Shown: piece by piece, positions 10,378 to 23,886 of the stretch
How positions within the stretch are numbered: position 1 is the first letter of the stretch
Layout: each line of letters starts with the position of its first letter
Assembly: GCA_015852425.1 (NCBI GenBank)
Contig: JAAAIG010000113.1
Span: forward strand, 23,907-63,944
Direction: 5' to 3'
Length of the DNA stretch: 40,038 nt
DNA from: Gryganskiella cystojenkinii
Lineage: Eukaryota; Mortierellomycota; Mortierellomycetes; Mortierellales; Mortierellaceae
Notes under the pieces: model-generated
What the model was told of the DNA's origin: nothing
Seen by the model: the letters and a program-made list of their open reading frames with translations, nothing else
Database searches by the model: none
Made by a program: the position numbers and the translations under genes

Positions 10378-11745
10378 TTAAGCGGTTCTCTCCTCAAGAT
10401 TCGTCCATGTCTCCGAATCCAGGATGTACTGGGAGTATTTGCTCTTAGCCTCTGCGATCTTTGGACGGATCAATTCCAGAGCAACGGCGGGGACTGGGCT
10501 TGAGGTTGATTGAAGAAAGGTGCGAAGGGTAACTAAGGTCTTTTCCACCAAATCCTCGTCGTCCATATGTTGACCAAGCACGTTGTTAAGAGCAGGGACA
10601 ATCTCGAGTTGTCCCAATTGCGAGCTGCATGAAGGATCCTCAACAAGTAGAGTGTTGATCAAGAAGACAGCTTTACGGAGGAGGTTAATGTCTATATCAT
10701 GGAGTCGATAAAAAGTGGATGAGTGGTTAGTGACCTGCTTCGACGTTTCTATGTTATCCTTTAGCTGTCGTGTTGCGGAGAAATTTCGTTCTTCGGCTAA
10801 CATACCAGTCTCGTTCTTCAGCAAGTTAACAAGGGTTTTATATCCATCCACGGCCTTGAACTCGTCCATGGCGGGTTGGGAATGTTTGATCGCTCCTGAC
10901 AATGCATATAGAGCCTTGGCACGAACATATGTCTCTGAGTCCGAAAGAAGGTCGATCACAGAATTCAATCCCTTTTCCTTCAAGAACTATTTGATATGAA
11001 AAAAAGAAAAGGAAAAAAATGGAAGGTCATGGAACCATCCGGATTTCTCTGATTAGTCTTGGTGGTCTCATAGCCGAATTGGGCATAAAAGTTGGCCAAG
11101 TGTTTGTGACCTTGTTAGAGATCTTACAGCTGCCTGTGCTTTAGGGTTGTTTTGAGTGGCGGTTCCGCAAACCCATGCGGCTTGCTCTCTGAATTTGGGG
11201 TTCTCGTTCTTCAACTCTTCGATAAGAGGCGACCACATCTTCATGTTCTCGATATCTAGTAGGCATCAGTAAAAGGAGAAAAATCATGGTGAGAGGCGCA
11301 TCCTATAGTAAGTTAAGGGTTGGTTAACTCGATTGTGACTTAAATATGGGAAACCTACTGCAAGCGTTGTCGATCTGTTGGATCAACATCTCAAAGTCCT
11401 CCCAAGCGAGCTCCTTCTCATCCACGGTGGCCTGAGGGCTCTTGATCACAGTCAGGGCTTCCATCATCATCTGAGCCTCGCTCTTTCCAAGAATGGCATC
11501 GATAAGACCGGGGTCCTAAGAAAAATAGGGGCAGTGACAGCATTAGTGAGTGTGCTTCCTTCGAAAGGATGTTTTTGACCACCACTACACGCCTAAGCAT
11601 ATTTTATGGAATGTAAGTGAGTTCCTACCAACTTCTCCATGGGTTTGATAGTGGCACCAGCAGCGGAAGCGTCCTCATTGGCAGTAGCCTGATTGAGGAT
11701 AGACCACTTGAGGAGTTCGTTCAATGACTTTTGTTGAGCGGCCAT
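10378..11745 (-). CDS. fes1: Hsp70 nucleotide exchange factor Fes1 (HspBP1 family)
   Basis: Five exons (11745-11629, 11515-11359, 11255-11128, 10986-10806, 10691-10378) join in phase to 298 residues, a normal Fes1 length. Fes1 is an armadillo-repeat protein that speeds ADP release from cytosolic Hsp70 and so directs misfolded proteins to release and degradation. Family marks are the N-terminal LNELLKWSI element, MEKLDPGLIDAILGKSEAQMM, IDNACNIENMKMWSPLIEEL, AAWVCGTATQNNPKAQ and VIDLLSDSETYVRAKALYALSGAIKH. The intron at 10692-10805 removes a stretch that would otherwise read through in frame, so an intron-retaining transcript would add 38 non-conserved residues without a stop. The gene is divergent from the large kinase gene and convergent with XPA. 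Confidence 0.92.
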
Positions 11746-12344
11746 GGTGGGTGTATTATATGAAATGGAGTAACTGAGGTAATGAACGAAGTCAGTGAAA
11801 ATAAGGAAACACATTCTACACATCTTTTGTTCGAAGAGAAAACAGTGAGTGACTGCTCTTGTTCCTTGATCACGTGATACGATCACCACCTGGGCAACTG
11901 GGCGACTTCGCCACATACTGCATGTTGTGCGACCTTAGATCGACGAGGGCCAAAAAGAAAGAGATGAAGAAGGTATCAGCCAGATCGTCCAATGTAGCCA
12001 CAGATATCTAACTAGTTCCCGAGGAACCATGACAGCGACGACAAGCTAAAGTTATATCTTTGGTTCCATTGTATCCCGATAGGCCAGTCTGCATCAGTGC
12101 AGAGTGACATACACATAGCAACCCAGGAACCAGAATGCACCTTTTCCGTTGATGCATTGTGTTTTTGACTTTTCGCCGCCACGACTTTCTTTTCTCTAAC
12201 AGAGCCTCTTTCCCCCCCTCCCCCCCCCTCTTCATCAGCATTTGTGTCATTGTTAACAAAATATCCGTCTCTTCGCCACCTCTTTTGCGGCAGCCTCCTT
12301 ATTCTGTCCCATTTATTTTATTTGCTTTTTTCTCTTCAAAACCG
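11746..12344. promoter_or_regulatory. Divergent promoter, FES1 / large kinase
   Basis: This 0.6-kb region between two head-to-head genes contains the palindrome TCACGTGA and a C/T tract (about 12206-12232) upstream of the kinase. The open frame continues upstream of the kinase ATG to 12159, but that part is pyrimidine-rich and looks like 5' UTR. No perfect heat-shock element array was seen upstream of FES1. Confidence 0.45.
11870..11877. promoter_or_regulatory. Palindromic E-box TCACGTGA
   Basis: A perfect 8-bp palindrome with a CACGTG core, about 125 bases upstream of the FES1 ATG. This is the site type bound by Cbf1/USF/MiT-class bHLH factors. The surrounding 11-mer TTGATCACGTG recurs in the L11/cyclin divergent promoter. 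Function is inferred. Confidence 0.4.
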
Positions 12345-15300
12345 ATGGCAGTACCTTCGTCGATCCTATCGGATTCTGCCTCACCTGCGCGTCTGAAAAA
12401 AACCAACAGCCCTTTCATCAATCGACATTCCCAGGTCTTCGATGTGACCAAAACTCTAACAACACCACCCACAGGGACTTCTGCCGGTGGTTTTCGACAA
12501 AGGCCACTCAGTAGTATTAGCACGGATGGTCTCTTAATCCCGACTAAAAAAGTCAGTCAATTGATCCACTCTTTCTCTCAGTCACTCGATCAACATGTCC
12601 CTGTCAGATCTTCAACAACATCCTTGAACAAACTTTCTCGTGCAGGATCAACCACTGCTCTTCCACCTTTGGTCCAGATGGACAATGCAGGACCGAAATT
12701 CGACCATTCTTCCACCAGAGGTGAAGATGCTGCGTTCGATTCTCCTTCTTCCGACTCTGCCGAGTCTAATTCTCCAACCTCGACGCTTTCTGCAGACTCT
12801 TGGGGGGAACGTATTGCAGCAGCGGCAACCACTTCCTCCTCTTCGACCTTGGATACAAAAGCCACTACCTTGGTTGATTCCCAAGTCCAGATCACAGTCG
12901 ACGATGGTTCAGAGACAACTACGGTGCAAAAGAACCAGGCCCTGTTGGTCGTTCCTGACCAGGGTGGACTTGGACCAGCTCCTTCCCTAGATCTCCCACC
13001 CAACTCGCCTTTCTCGCCTGGTGCATTGCTTCAGTCCGCCATGGATCGTGGCGCTAAAAGGGTCGATCCCAGTGATGATCAGTCCAACCAGACTCCCAAC
13101 AACCTTTCTCCCAATGTCGATAACAACCCTGTCGAAGCGATCCGAGAGCAAGGCTACCTTTCTTCCAAAAAAGAGGAAAATCCACAATCGATCATTATCG
13201 ATTACGAAAAGTTGTTTGAGCAGGCGGATGCTCGGCCCAAAGATGATGACGAGGAGGGTGAAGAGTCTGAAGTTGAAGATGAGGAAGAGAATTTGAAGGG
13301 TGAAAAGGCGACGGCCACAGTAGCCCTAGTCTTCCCGCGGACCTCAGAGGTTCAATTAGAGTCGATCTCGCCCATAATACCTCAAGGTGATAATGCCTCA
13401 GAGGACCGAGGTCATTGTAAGTGCGGTAGTGGTCTGTTGGCGCAAAACGGGTCCGACCTTCCAGGAATGGTTCAGGCCACCACCAATACTGATGTCACAG
13501 CTACCGCAAGCACATCGACAACAACCACGGTCACGGCCGTCTCCATTGCCACAGCGACATCGAAGACTTCTCTAACTGGTGGTGTTGCGAGTACCAGTGC
13601 ACAACAACTAGCGAGCCAATGGCGGCGAGACCAATCCACCAGTCACCTTATCCAAAGACCCGATGGATCCATGTTTGAGCACGTTGTCCCTCACGAAACT
13701 TTTAGTGGATCCCAGTTCCTGGAGAAACGACAGAAGAAACATGGCAGTCAGGGCCGTTTAAGTTCCACAGGTTCTCTCACCTCAGCCCCCAAGAAGACCC
13801 TGATGCGAACCGAGGCCGCTTCGTCGTCGTCATTAGGCGGTGGTCGCCTTGAATCACCCGTACCAGGAGGCAAGACCAGTCTCGTGTTTGGGAACCAGAT
13901 ATCCACGTCAGAGGATGATACTCCTCTGCAGGTCAAGTCGGATGGTTTTGCAGGTTCATCAACGATCATCCCTCAAAAAAATGCTGAATCCAAGATCTTG
14001 ACTGAAGTTCCCGAAGCGTCCTCGGCAGGCTCGACAACTTCCCCATCCATGTCTTCATCAGAGGACATGAAGGGTAAGGATGCCGTCCCAACTAATAAGA
14101 GACCGGCCAAGATCGACACCACGCCTTTGGAACCTGGCAAGAAATGGAATGGCGAGTCCATCTTCAAGTCTCCTTTAGACAAGTATCGCTCAAGCCACTC
14201 TAGTAATTCCTCAGGTGCTGAACCTGTAGTGATGTCCAAGGTCTCGAGAAAAGGAAAACTCTTTGCTCAAAAGGTCAAGACCATCGCCAATTTTGAGTAC
14301 AATACCTCCAGGAAGCTGGGTAAGGGTAACTTTGGAATTGTCTATCAGGGCAGTCGAATCGCTGCCTCTGTTGCTTCGGCAAAGAACAACAACGCGTCTC
14401 AGTCTACGGCTCCTGTTGAGGAAGTTCAAGTCGCCATCAAAAAGATCACCAGGAAGCTGCCCGGTGAGATCGAGAAGTTGGGCCTTGTCCAAAGAGAGAT
14501 GAAAGTCTGCAGACTGTTCAAGGAAACGGTACGCAGAAGATTTTTCTTTGTTGTTGTTGTTCGCCAACAATCGTTGGTTCGTCATGGTGGCTGGTATTCA
14601 TATCTATATTTTATTTTATTTTTTATTCTTTCGGTAGGTCGGAGTTGTCCCTTTGTTAGATATCATCACAACGGGTAAGCACCACTACCTTGTCTTTGAA
14701 AAGGCCGACGGTGACCTCGCTGAGATGATCAAGGACAGAAGCAACCGATCCGGAAAGGGCACTCGCGACCCATCCTTGCAACCGCTCTCACCCTCTTGTT
14801 CTCTCGGTTCCATCTTGAGTATCGAAGAAATTCGAGGGATCATGCGAACAGTCGTACTTGGAGTGCAATCCCTGCACAAGGAAGGTTACAGTCACAAGGA
14901 CATCAAGCCCGCCAACATTCTCCATTACCGACAAGAGGGTCTCCTTTGCGATTTCGGTCTCTGCAGTCGTGGCGATGATCTCCCCAAGAACCAATTCTTT
15001 GGGACTCAGGATTATGCAGCCCCAGAAGCTCGTCGAGTGAGTAGCCATCGATCCTGTGATTATATCCGAAGCGACATTTACAGTCTCGGAGCTGTCCTTT
15101 ATGAGCTCGCGACGGGTCAGGTCCTATCCAAGGTGATCTCTCAAGGGTTAAACTGGCAAAAGATGGCCCAGTTCGGTGGCCGAGCTTTTAGCGAGTTGTT
15201 GCAGGGGATGTTGAATGATATTGAGAAGCGATGGGACATCGAAAGGGTTGTCAACTCGCGGTTTTGGAGTGAGGATCCGACGACAACTGCAACTCCTGCT

Positions 15301-15405
15301 ACACCTGTGTTTGCGGTAGCCATTGGTAGCGGAGCAGTGAGTTGTAGGGATCCAGCCGCGGTGGCTCTGCCTAAGACCCCACGTACTCCCAAATTCTTTG
15401 AGTAG
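12345..15405 (+). CDS. Large Ser/Thr protein kinase, disordered N-terminus, family unassigned
   Basis: Exons 12345-14528 and 14638-15405 join in phase to 983 residues. The first about 640 residues are Ser/Thr/Pro-rich with an acidic patch (DDDEEGEESEVEDEEE) and are probably disordered. A kinase domain begins near F650: glycine loop GKGNFG, catalytic lysine in VAIKK (K699), catalytic loop HKDIKPAN (H814, D816), DFG (D833) and APE (A856-E858). The usual HRD arginine is lysine, and the activation segment between DFG and APE is short with a GTQDYAAPEA end. There is an insert of about 20 residues before VAIKK and a Ser/Pro-rich insert of about 30 between DLAEMIKD and the next helix. All catalytic residues are present, so activity is expected. 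I could not place it in a named family. The start at 12345 is chosen because upstream sequence is pyrimidine-rich. Confidence 0.85.
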
Positions 15406-16179
15406 AGGTACAGTCAAAAAAAAAGGAAAGCCAGTACCATACCATTGGGAAAGAAATAGAAATGTCAACTGAATTATGCGACGTAATAAAAATGTAAGTT
15501 CAAAAATAACCTTAAGACCAAGAGCGCAAGGGAACCGTTGAACAACGATGGAACACTCTCTTGAGGGCAACGAAGTTGGCTTCATCGATGTAGGCAGGGA
15601 GTTTGTTTGTTTGTTTGTCCGAGAAAGTGGTATCACACTCATCATTCTGCAAGGCAATTGTCCTGCTCGACACAATCCAGGGCAGGGCGAAGGCGGTCGA
15701 TCTTCCTTTTGAAGCAAAAAAGAAGACGCAAAAAAAAACGGCGGGTTCGAATCTTAAAATTGCAATGACATCACAGTAAATCTGTGAGCACCACCACCGC
15801 ATCGACAAGATGACAGAGTGCAGTCCAGGAACGAACATGAAAAGATCAAAAGCAGGGTGCTACTTGTTTGTTTGGTTGTTCGCGGGTCCCCTTTCTTTCT
15901 TTTCTTTTCGTTTTTGTTCAAGGCAAAGAAGACATCATCTTCATCTTTGTCGCTGTTGTTGTCGTCTTCGTCGTTGACTGCCTTCTTATGACTTTCGTTT
16001 CTTTTACTCTTTTCTCTTTTCTTTCTTTCCCCCTCTAAACTCTCAGTATTTTTCTCGACTCTGTCCCTCTCTCAAACTGCACGAAAAAGACAGAAAACAC
16101 GTTCCTTCCTTTTTTTTTCTTCTTTCTGTATCTCTCTTTTCTTCATCTCATTTCCATCCCACAATCATACATCCACAGT
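15406..16179. other. Intergenic region upstream of HOG1
   Basis: It holds a GTTT microsatellite (about 15600-15618) and, from about 15880 to 16160, a CT-rich promoter and 5' UTR leading to the HOG1 ATG. A GGTTCGAATC string at 15744 resembles a tRNA B box, but no cloverleaf surrounds it. Confidence 0.45.
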
Positions 16180-18490
<2,311 letters not shown>

Positions 18491-19517
18491 GAGACCAATA
18501 TACAATTACTTTTTTTTTACCTTCCTCCTCGTCTTTGGCATGTCTCGGGTGTCGCCGTGTTTTCGGACTCCAGGGCACAACCATATTACAACCAGATAGT
18601 TGACAATACGTCCTTATTGAGAATGAGCGAGATTGGGTTTGGTGCAATACTCACCCTAGGCAGCTTTGGACACTTCTGGCGTGTGCTTTTTTCTGTCCAA
18701 GACATGACCTTGCACTTTCACTGCGTTCTTGTTGACGTCGTTCTCATATTTTAATTATCTTTGCAAAGGCTGCCGTCAGCCTGGCTCTGGGGTCGTGCAG
18801 GCTCTGGAGTAGGAAGTCGTCTGAAAGGTCACCTGAAGTACGGAGGCAACTGGGCGGACCTTCGATACGGAAGGATCAAGTGAGGTCTTGTTGGTTGAAA
18901 ATAACTGGGCAAAAAGAGCTGGAGCTGTGTTCAGTCCTGCATTGCTATCCCTTGCCCGTCGTGTGTCTCTGCACTTGAACGACCGACAATCGACGTTGAT
19001 GCATTCTACAGCCTCATTCTCAGATACGGACTTTTTGCTCCATCGATGACCTTGGTTGCTTTTGCTAAACGGACTAGGCCCCGACAGGAGCTGCATGTTT
19101 TAGAGGTATTGAACTCGTTCGTCATGAGGACGAGGGCGTGTTTCATGTGCTCTAGCATGGCCCCCCTCCACCCACCAGTCAAAACTGGTTCAAACTTTTT
19201 CTGTCGGATATCGGTGAAGATACTCTGATGGACCTGGGTTCTTCCCAGTCAACCTTTGAAAGCCTGTCCGTCTGTGACGTGCATTTTTCTCATTTGGCAT
19301 CCAATTTCAGGGCTGACGGGGGCTAAAAAAAACTGATCGCGTTTCGAAGGGACGAACAAGAACCATTGTCATCATCTTGGAATCATCCATCTCTTTCGTT
19401 TAATTCATCACATTGCCCTTTGCCTCATCTCTTCCAAAACTACGATCAGGAAGAGACATCGATAGACCCGACTGCCCGACACCAAAGTAGCCAGACCGGA
19501 TTCTTTTTCATTACAAG
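18491..19517. other. Intergenic region, HOG1 to p24 gene
   Basis: About 1 kb without a recognisable gene. Small open frames (the longest is 106 codons, minus strand, 18776-19096) show no motif or exon structure I could support. A TGACGTG element lies in the 3' part. A CATCT/TTTC-rich 5' UTR precedes the ATG at 19518. Confidence 0.45.
19275..19281 (+). promoter_or_regulatory. TGACGTG element (CRE / UPR-element-like)
   Basis: TGACGTG lies 237 bases upstream of the ATG of the p24 cargo-receptor gene. It matches the core of ATF/CREB-type sites and of the unfolded-protein-response element bound by ATF6/XBP1/Hac1-class bZIP factors. One 7-mer can occur by chance, so the link to ER-stress control is inference. 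Confidence 0.3.
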
Positions 19518-20883
19518 ATGGCAATCAACGTTACCAGATGGACCATCGGCTTGCTGATGCTCCTCAGCGTCCTTCCCTCAGTCTTTGGCCTTTACTTCTA
19601 CCTCGAGGGTTCTGAACAAAAGTGCTTCTCTGAGGAGTTGCCCAAGGAAACCACCGTCACTGGTAAACATCCTGCCATCACTCAAATTCTCATGCAAAAA
19701 CAAAACCAAAAAAAGAGGGAGGGTTGGCTGTTCCTAAACATGAACAATGCAGTCAACAACCCAAGGACATTGTCAGAACTCTAATAAATCGATCACCCTC
19801 TTCTTATTGCCAATAGGTCACTTTACCGCCGAGGAGTGGAACGAGGATAAAAAGACCTTTGCCGTCAACTTCGAGACTGGCATGGAGGTCGTAGTCGAGG
19901 TGAGTCTCTTTCCTGGACACTATTCTCGTTTTTGCGGTCCAATTGGTGTCGTATCGGGGAACTGTCGCATCGTGCCACCTTTTCATAGGAAAAGAACAAC
20001 CACATTGACTCAATCTTCAACTCGAATTGTTTCTTGTCTTTGTAGGAAATGCCCGAAGGCAAGCGAATCTACAGCCACAAGCTGAAGGCCAAGGATCAAT
20101 TCAAGTTTACGTCGGCCGAGTCTGGACCCCATCTTATCTGTCTCTTCACAACCTCTGCTGGCTGGTTCAGCTCCACCAAGACTGTAACGATCTTGAAACC
20201 CCTTGACTTTGATATGGCTTTTTTTTTGTCTGTTGCAACCAGAATTCGTTCTTGGATGAAGCGCCGTTGTTTATTCCGTTGACATTTTTGTTCTTTTAAT
20301 GATCCTTCTACTCTTTAGCGTGTTTCCTTGGACTTGGATATCCGCGATTTGTTGGATGATTCTCCTGAGACTGCTGAAGGCACCTTGTCCGGTAAGAGCT
20401 TGTGCAATACCCGGGATGGGTTCTCTCTTTTTTTTAAAAACATTCTTTCCTGACCGAACAGTGGTTCAATGGTTCATCAACTTTATGTTCGAAGAACCAG
20501 ACTAACTGACCAACACTTTTGCTCTTTTGTAAAAACGTGATTTCAGACCTTGCCCAGCGCGTCCGTGATTTGAACCACAAGGTCAACGATATTAGACGTG
20601 AGCAGTCCTACCTTCGTGTAAGTAGAATATCGCACTCAATGGCTTCTAGGATACAAATTGATTGAAGGACAAAGTGGTTAAGGGATAAGCTAATTGCCTC
20701 TCCTTACCTTTTTATCACTACACTATTTTCCAGGACCACGAGAGAGAGTTCCGTAACAAGAGTGAGGCGACCAACGGACACACTGTGACTTGGACCATTG
20801 TCCAGCTTGTTGTCTTGGGCATTACCTGTGCCTGGCAAATGCGTCACCTCCGTGTCTTCTTTGAAGCCAGAAAGATGATCTAA
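19518..20883 (+). CDS. p24 / TMED family COPII-COPI cargo receptor (alpha type, Erp1/TMED9-like)
   Basis: Six exons (19518-19662, 19817-19899, 20046-20183, 20319-20391, 20547-20617, 20734-20883) join in phase to 219 residues, the standard p24 size. p24 proteins cycle between ER and Golgi and select cargo, including GPI-anchored proteins. A signal peptide (1-24, ending SVFG) is followed by LYFYLEGSEQKCFSEELPKET, the alpha-subfamily GOLD start. Next come the GOLD beta-sandwich with the second cysteine in HLICLF, a coiled coil (LAQRVRDLNHKVNDIRREQSYLR), one membrane helix (WTIVQLVVLGITCAW) and a short cytosolic tail with FF and a terminal RKMI. FF and the Arg/Lys at -4/-3 fit COPII and COPI binding. 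Two GPI-type secreted proteins in this window are the kind of cargo such receptors carry. Confidence 0.93.
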
Positions 20884-21427
20884 GTCGAAAGTGAAATGAG
20901 GCATACCGGCCAAAACAGCAATCTAATATGGCGGTGGAGATGCAAATAGCGAATAAGGCGACGAGTCTTTACAATATACATATCGAGCGGGATTATAGCT
21001 ACTGCGATCATCTGTATGTTTTCAAGGACTGAGAAGACAGTCGCTCCTTTTATTTCATTTTGTTCATTTCCTGAGATCCAGGGAGAAGAAGGGTGTGCCA
21101 CAAAATGAAAAAAATCCTAAATCTAAGATTTAAGTTGTCAGAGACATGTGCAAAGATTCCAGAGTTCAAACGGTCCCTCCGCCGCAGGAACAGTCAGTTC
21201 AGACCTGATTTTTTGAGTTTCTTTCGCGCGCTTTCTTTCTTGTATACTTCCCTCCATTGCAACTTCAACCTCTCTTCTCATTCCCTCTGAACCCTCGTTA
21301 AATCTCATTCACCTTCACACGACTTCTCTTTTCCTTTTGTTGGATTCCCCCCTTTGGTTCGCCTCAACAAACAACCAAAAAAATTTGACAAAATCAATTT
21401 CCCAATCAGCTCTGTTTTTGTTTGAAA
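20884..21427. other. Intergenic region, p24 to hydrolase-phosphatase fusion
   Basis: It holds the 3' UTR of the p24 gene and a CT-rich promoter and 5' UTR (about 21220-21420) before the ATG at 21428. No additional gene was seen. Confidence 0.45.
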
Positions 21428-23886
21428 ATGTCATTGTCCACATCGACATTGGGACGCTGGACGCGACCGACCGCCGTCCTCTCTACCGTCCTGGCGCTCT
21501 ATTTAGGCTACAAGGCTCTTCGACTTGTGGAGTCTATACAACGTGAACGATCGATTGAGCCCTCACCCACGAGCCCAGTCCTCATGAACAACTTTCAATA
21601 CGTGAACGTCAATGGCAAACGTCTCAGGATTGTACATATCCCACATTCCCTGGGATCCAAGGTGCCACTCTTGGTCTTTATCCATGGTGTTGGAGGGCAG
21701 GTAAGAGAAAAAGAAAGAGAGAGACAGCTAGTCCTGGTTATCGCTTTGATATTTTGTGTGATTTTTGCTTGATTTGTTTTGTTGGGACAAAGAGCGAGCG
21801 ATCTAAAGAGATCGATAAGCTGACTTGTTTCCTGCTGTCTTCTTCGTTTTTGTTGGTGTGACCTTGTCTGTTTTCATTGATCACGGGGAAAACGTGTACA
21901 GTTGGAGCAGTTCGAGAAGCAGATCGAGTACTTTAGTCTGAGCACTCATATCCTCGCCATCGACATGTGTGGTTATGGCGCTAGTGATGTTCCTGACAGG
22001 TACGAATCAAAAAAGGGAATGTGGTTGCCTTGTTTGTGTGTTTTGTGGACTCTTTGGCACTGACTTTTTGTTTTGTTTTACTTTTGAATTACGAACCTAG
22101 CTATGAACACTATACAACAGACTCCTACGTTCAGGACATCTATACGTTGCTTCAACGATACAAGAGCGAGGAAACTGTTCTAATCTGTCACTCGTACGGA
22201 TGCGGGATCGGCACTCAACTCTACGGACGATTGATTGACTCGCCACCAGCCGCGTCCTCACCAGCCACGTCCTCACCATCCTCGTCTCCTGCGTCATCGA
22301 CTTCTTCCCGATCTGCAGCGGCGACCTCAGAAGGATTGAAGCATTCGATCAAAGCCATAGTCATGATTGGACCCAAGGCAATCGTTACCGAACATGAGAT
22401 GCAGGGACGACAAAAATTAGCACGAACTCCCGATTGGGTTGTGGATCTGGCTCGAAAACTTGATCGAATGGGTGGAACCCACTCTCAGTCAGTCAACAGA
22501 TTGTTGCACGTGAGTGCGAGTGAGGACTTGAGACGGAAACAGTTACGCTGGAACAAAGCCTCAAAGACCTCGGTTCTAAGGCGATTGATGGCTGGGCTCC
22601 AATGGCCCAGCCCTGCGGATTTTCAAAGGATTCAATGTCCATTGCTACTGATGGCTGGAGAAGACGTAAGGAACAGGGACAAATTGAGGAGCATAGAGGA
22701 GACTGTGGATATGCGAATTCGTTACTGAGAAGAAAGTAGCTGACGTTTTCCTCTTGTGTTTCTTTCTTAGGATCGTGTTTGCCCTTCAGCGAACGTGGAG
22801 CAGATTTATAACTGGTGCAGGGCAACAAACGAAAGAACAGGATCACCGTTTATCATCCCCAAGGCAGGACATCAGACTATGCTGGAGAACTGGGAGCTGG
22901 TCACGCCGATCATTAGCACATTCTTGATCAAGGACTGCGGAATGACGACCATGGATCCCGCCTGGCAGATTACAAAGAAGTGCCAAAAGGAGAACAAGTG
23001 GAGCCTGAAAAACACGGAGAAGGTAACAGGGTTTACAGCCGTTTCCTGGATGTCGAGATCATGGTTTTATTCAAGATAAATGGACCTAACATGCTTTTTG
23101 TCTCCTCCATTTATTATTTTTCTCCGGTTGTGACTATCAGTGGATGAAAACCCCAATTATTTCGTCGCCGATCGGCAAAGGACCAGGAAAATTCCGAGCC
23201 ATGAAGGTTTTGCGCCAGACGGATCCAGATCATTCACCCTCGGCGTTTTTGGCTCAGCACCCCGAGGTTGGGTTTATTGTCGATATCTCGTTGGAGGAAC
23301 CGCCTTACAGGACTACAGATTTCGAGGCGACTTCGATCACGTACACCAAGTTGCCGACTGTGAGCAAGATTCCACCAACAAAGGAGGATGTCGATCGATT
23401 CATCAACCATTGTAACGCCTGCTGGGAAGAGAAGCCAGGTGTGGATATTGCAGTTCACTGCCATTATGGGTAGGGAATAACCTGGTGTTACTCATCCTTG
23501 GATCCAATTAATAAGTGTGCTTACGACCGTTGGCTGACAAAAGAGCTGTGCCTACCTCTCCTCGCGTTTTGATAGTTTCAACCGCACCGGATTCATGTTG
23601 TGCTCCTATTTGATTCAGGAACAGCATTACACAGTAGCTGAGGCGCTTCACCATTTTGAGCTCGCACGGCCACCGCGCGGCATTAGGTAAAGGATTTCGT
23701 CCACCGGTTAGACGAGGCTTTGTTGCCGAACGAGAAACTTTTTTAATTTTCTTTGCTGACTCTTTCTTTAATTTTTTTTCTAGACACGATCATTTCAAGG
23801 GCGAGCTCTACCTGCGCTATGAACCTCCTATGCAGCTCAAGGCCGGTCAACGTGCCGACACCGCCGCCACCACGGCCGCACACTAA
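21428..23886 (+). CDS. Alpha/beta hydrolase fused to a capping-triphosphatase-like cysteine phosphatase
   Basis: Seven exons (21428-21700, 21902-21999, 22101-22665, 22771-23022, 23141-23469, 23576-23686, 23784-23886) join in phase to 576 residues. Residues about 14-30 form a hydrophobic anchor. The alpha/beta hydrolase part (about 50-375) has the oxyanion motif HGVGG (86-90), a nucleophile elbow CHSYG (Ser155; Cys replaces the first Gly of GxSxG), a candidate acid in AGEDD (312/313) and His346 in KAGHQ. A Ser/Ala/Pro-rich linker interrupts it near 165-190. The second part (about 397-560) has the signature HCHYGFNRTGF, Cys503-x5-Arg509, followed by LARPPRGIRHDHF. This order and wording match the RNA 5'-triphosphatase domain of animal capping enzymes and PIR1/DUSP11. 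Substrates are unknown. Each junction restores conserved codons, including the split Gly in HYG|FNRTG, so one transcript is likely. Confidence 0.88.

Noticed and set aside
15741..15753. tRNA-like B box GGTTCGAATC downstream of the large kinase
   Set aside because: No matching stem or A box lies upstream, and the surrounding sequence is A-rich.
18776..19096. 106-codon minus-strand frame between HOG1 and the p24 gene
   Set aside because: No recognisable motif, no exon partners and no promoter-like context.
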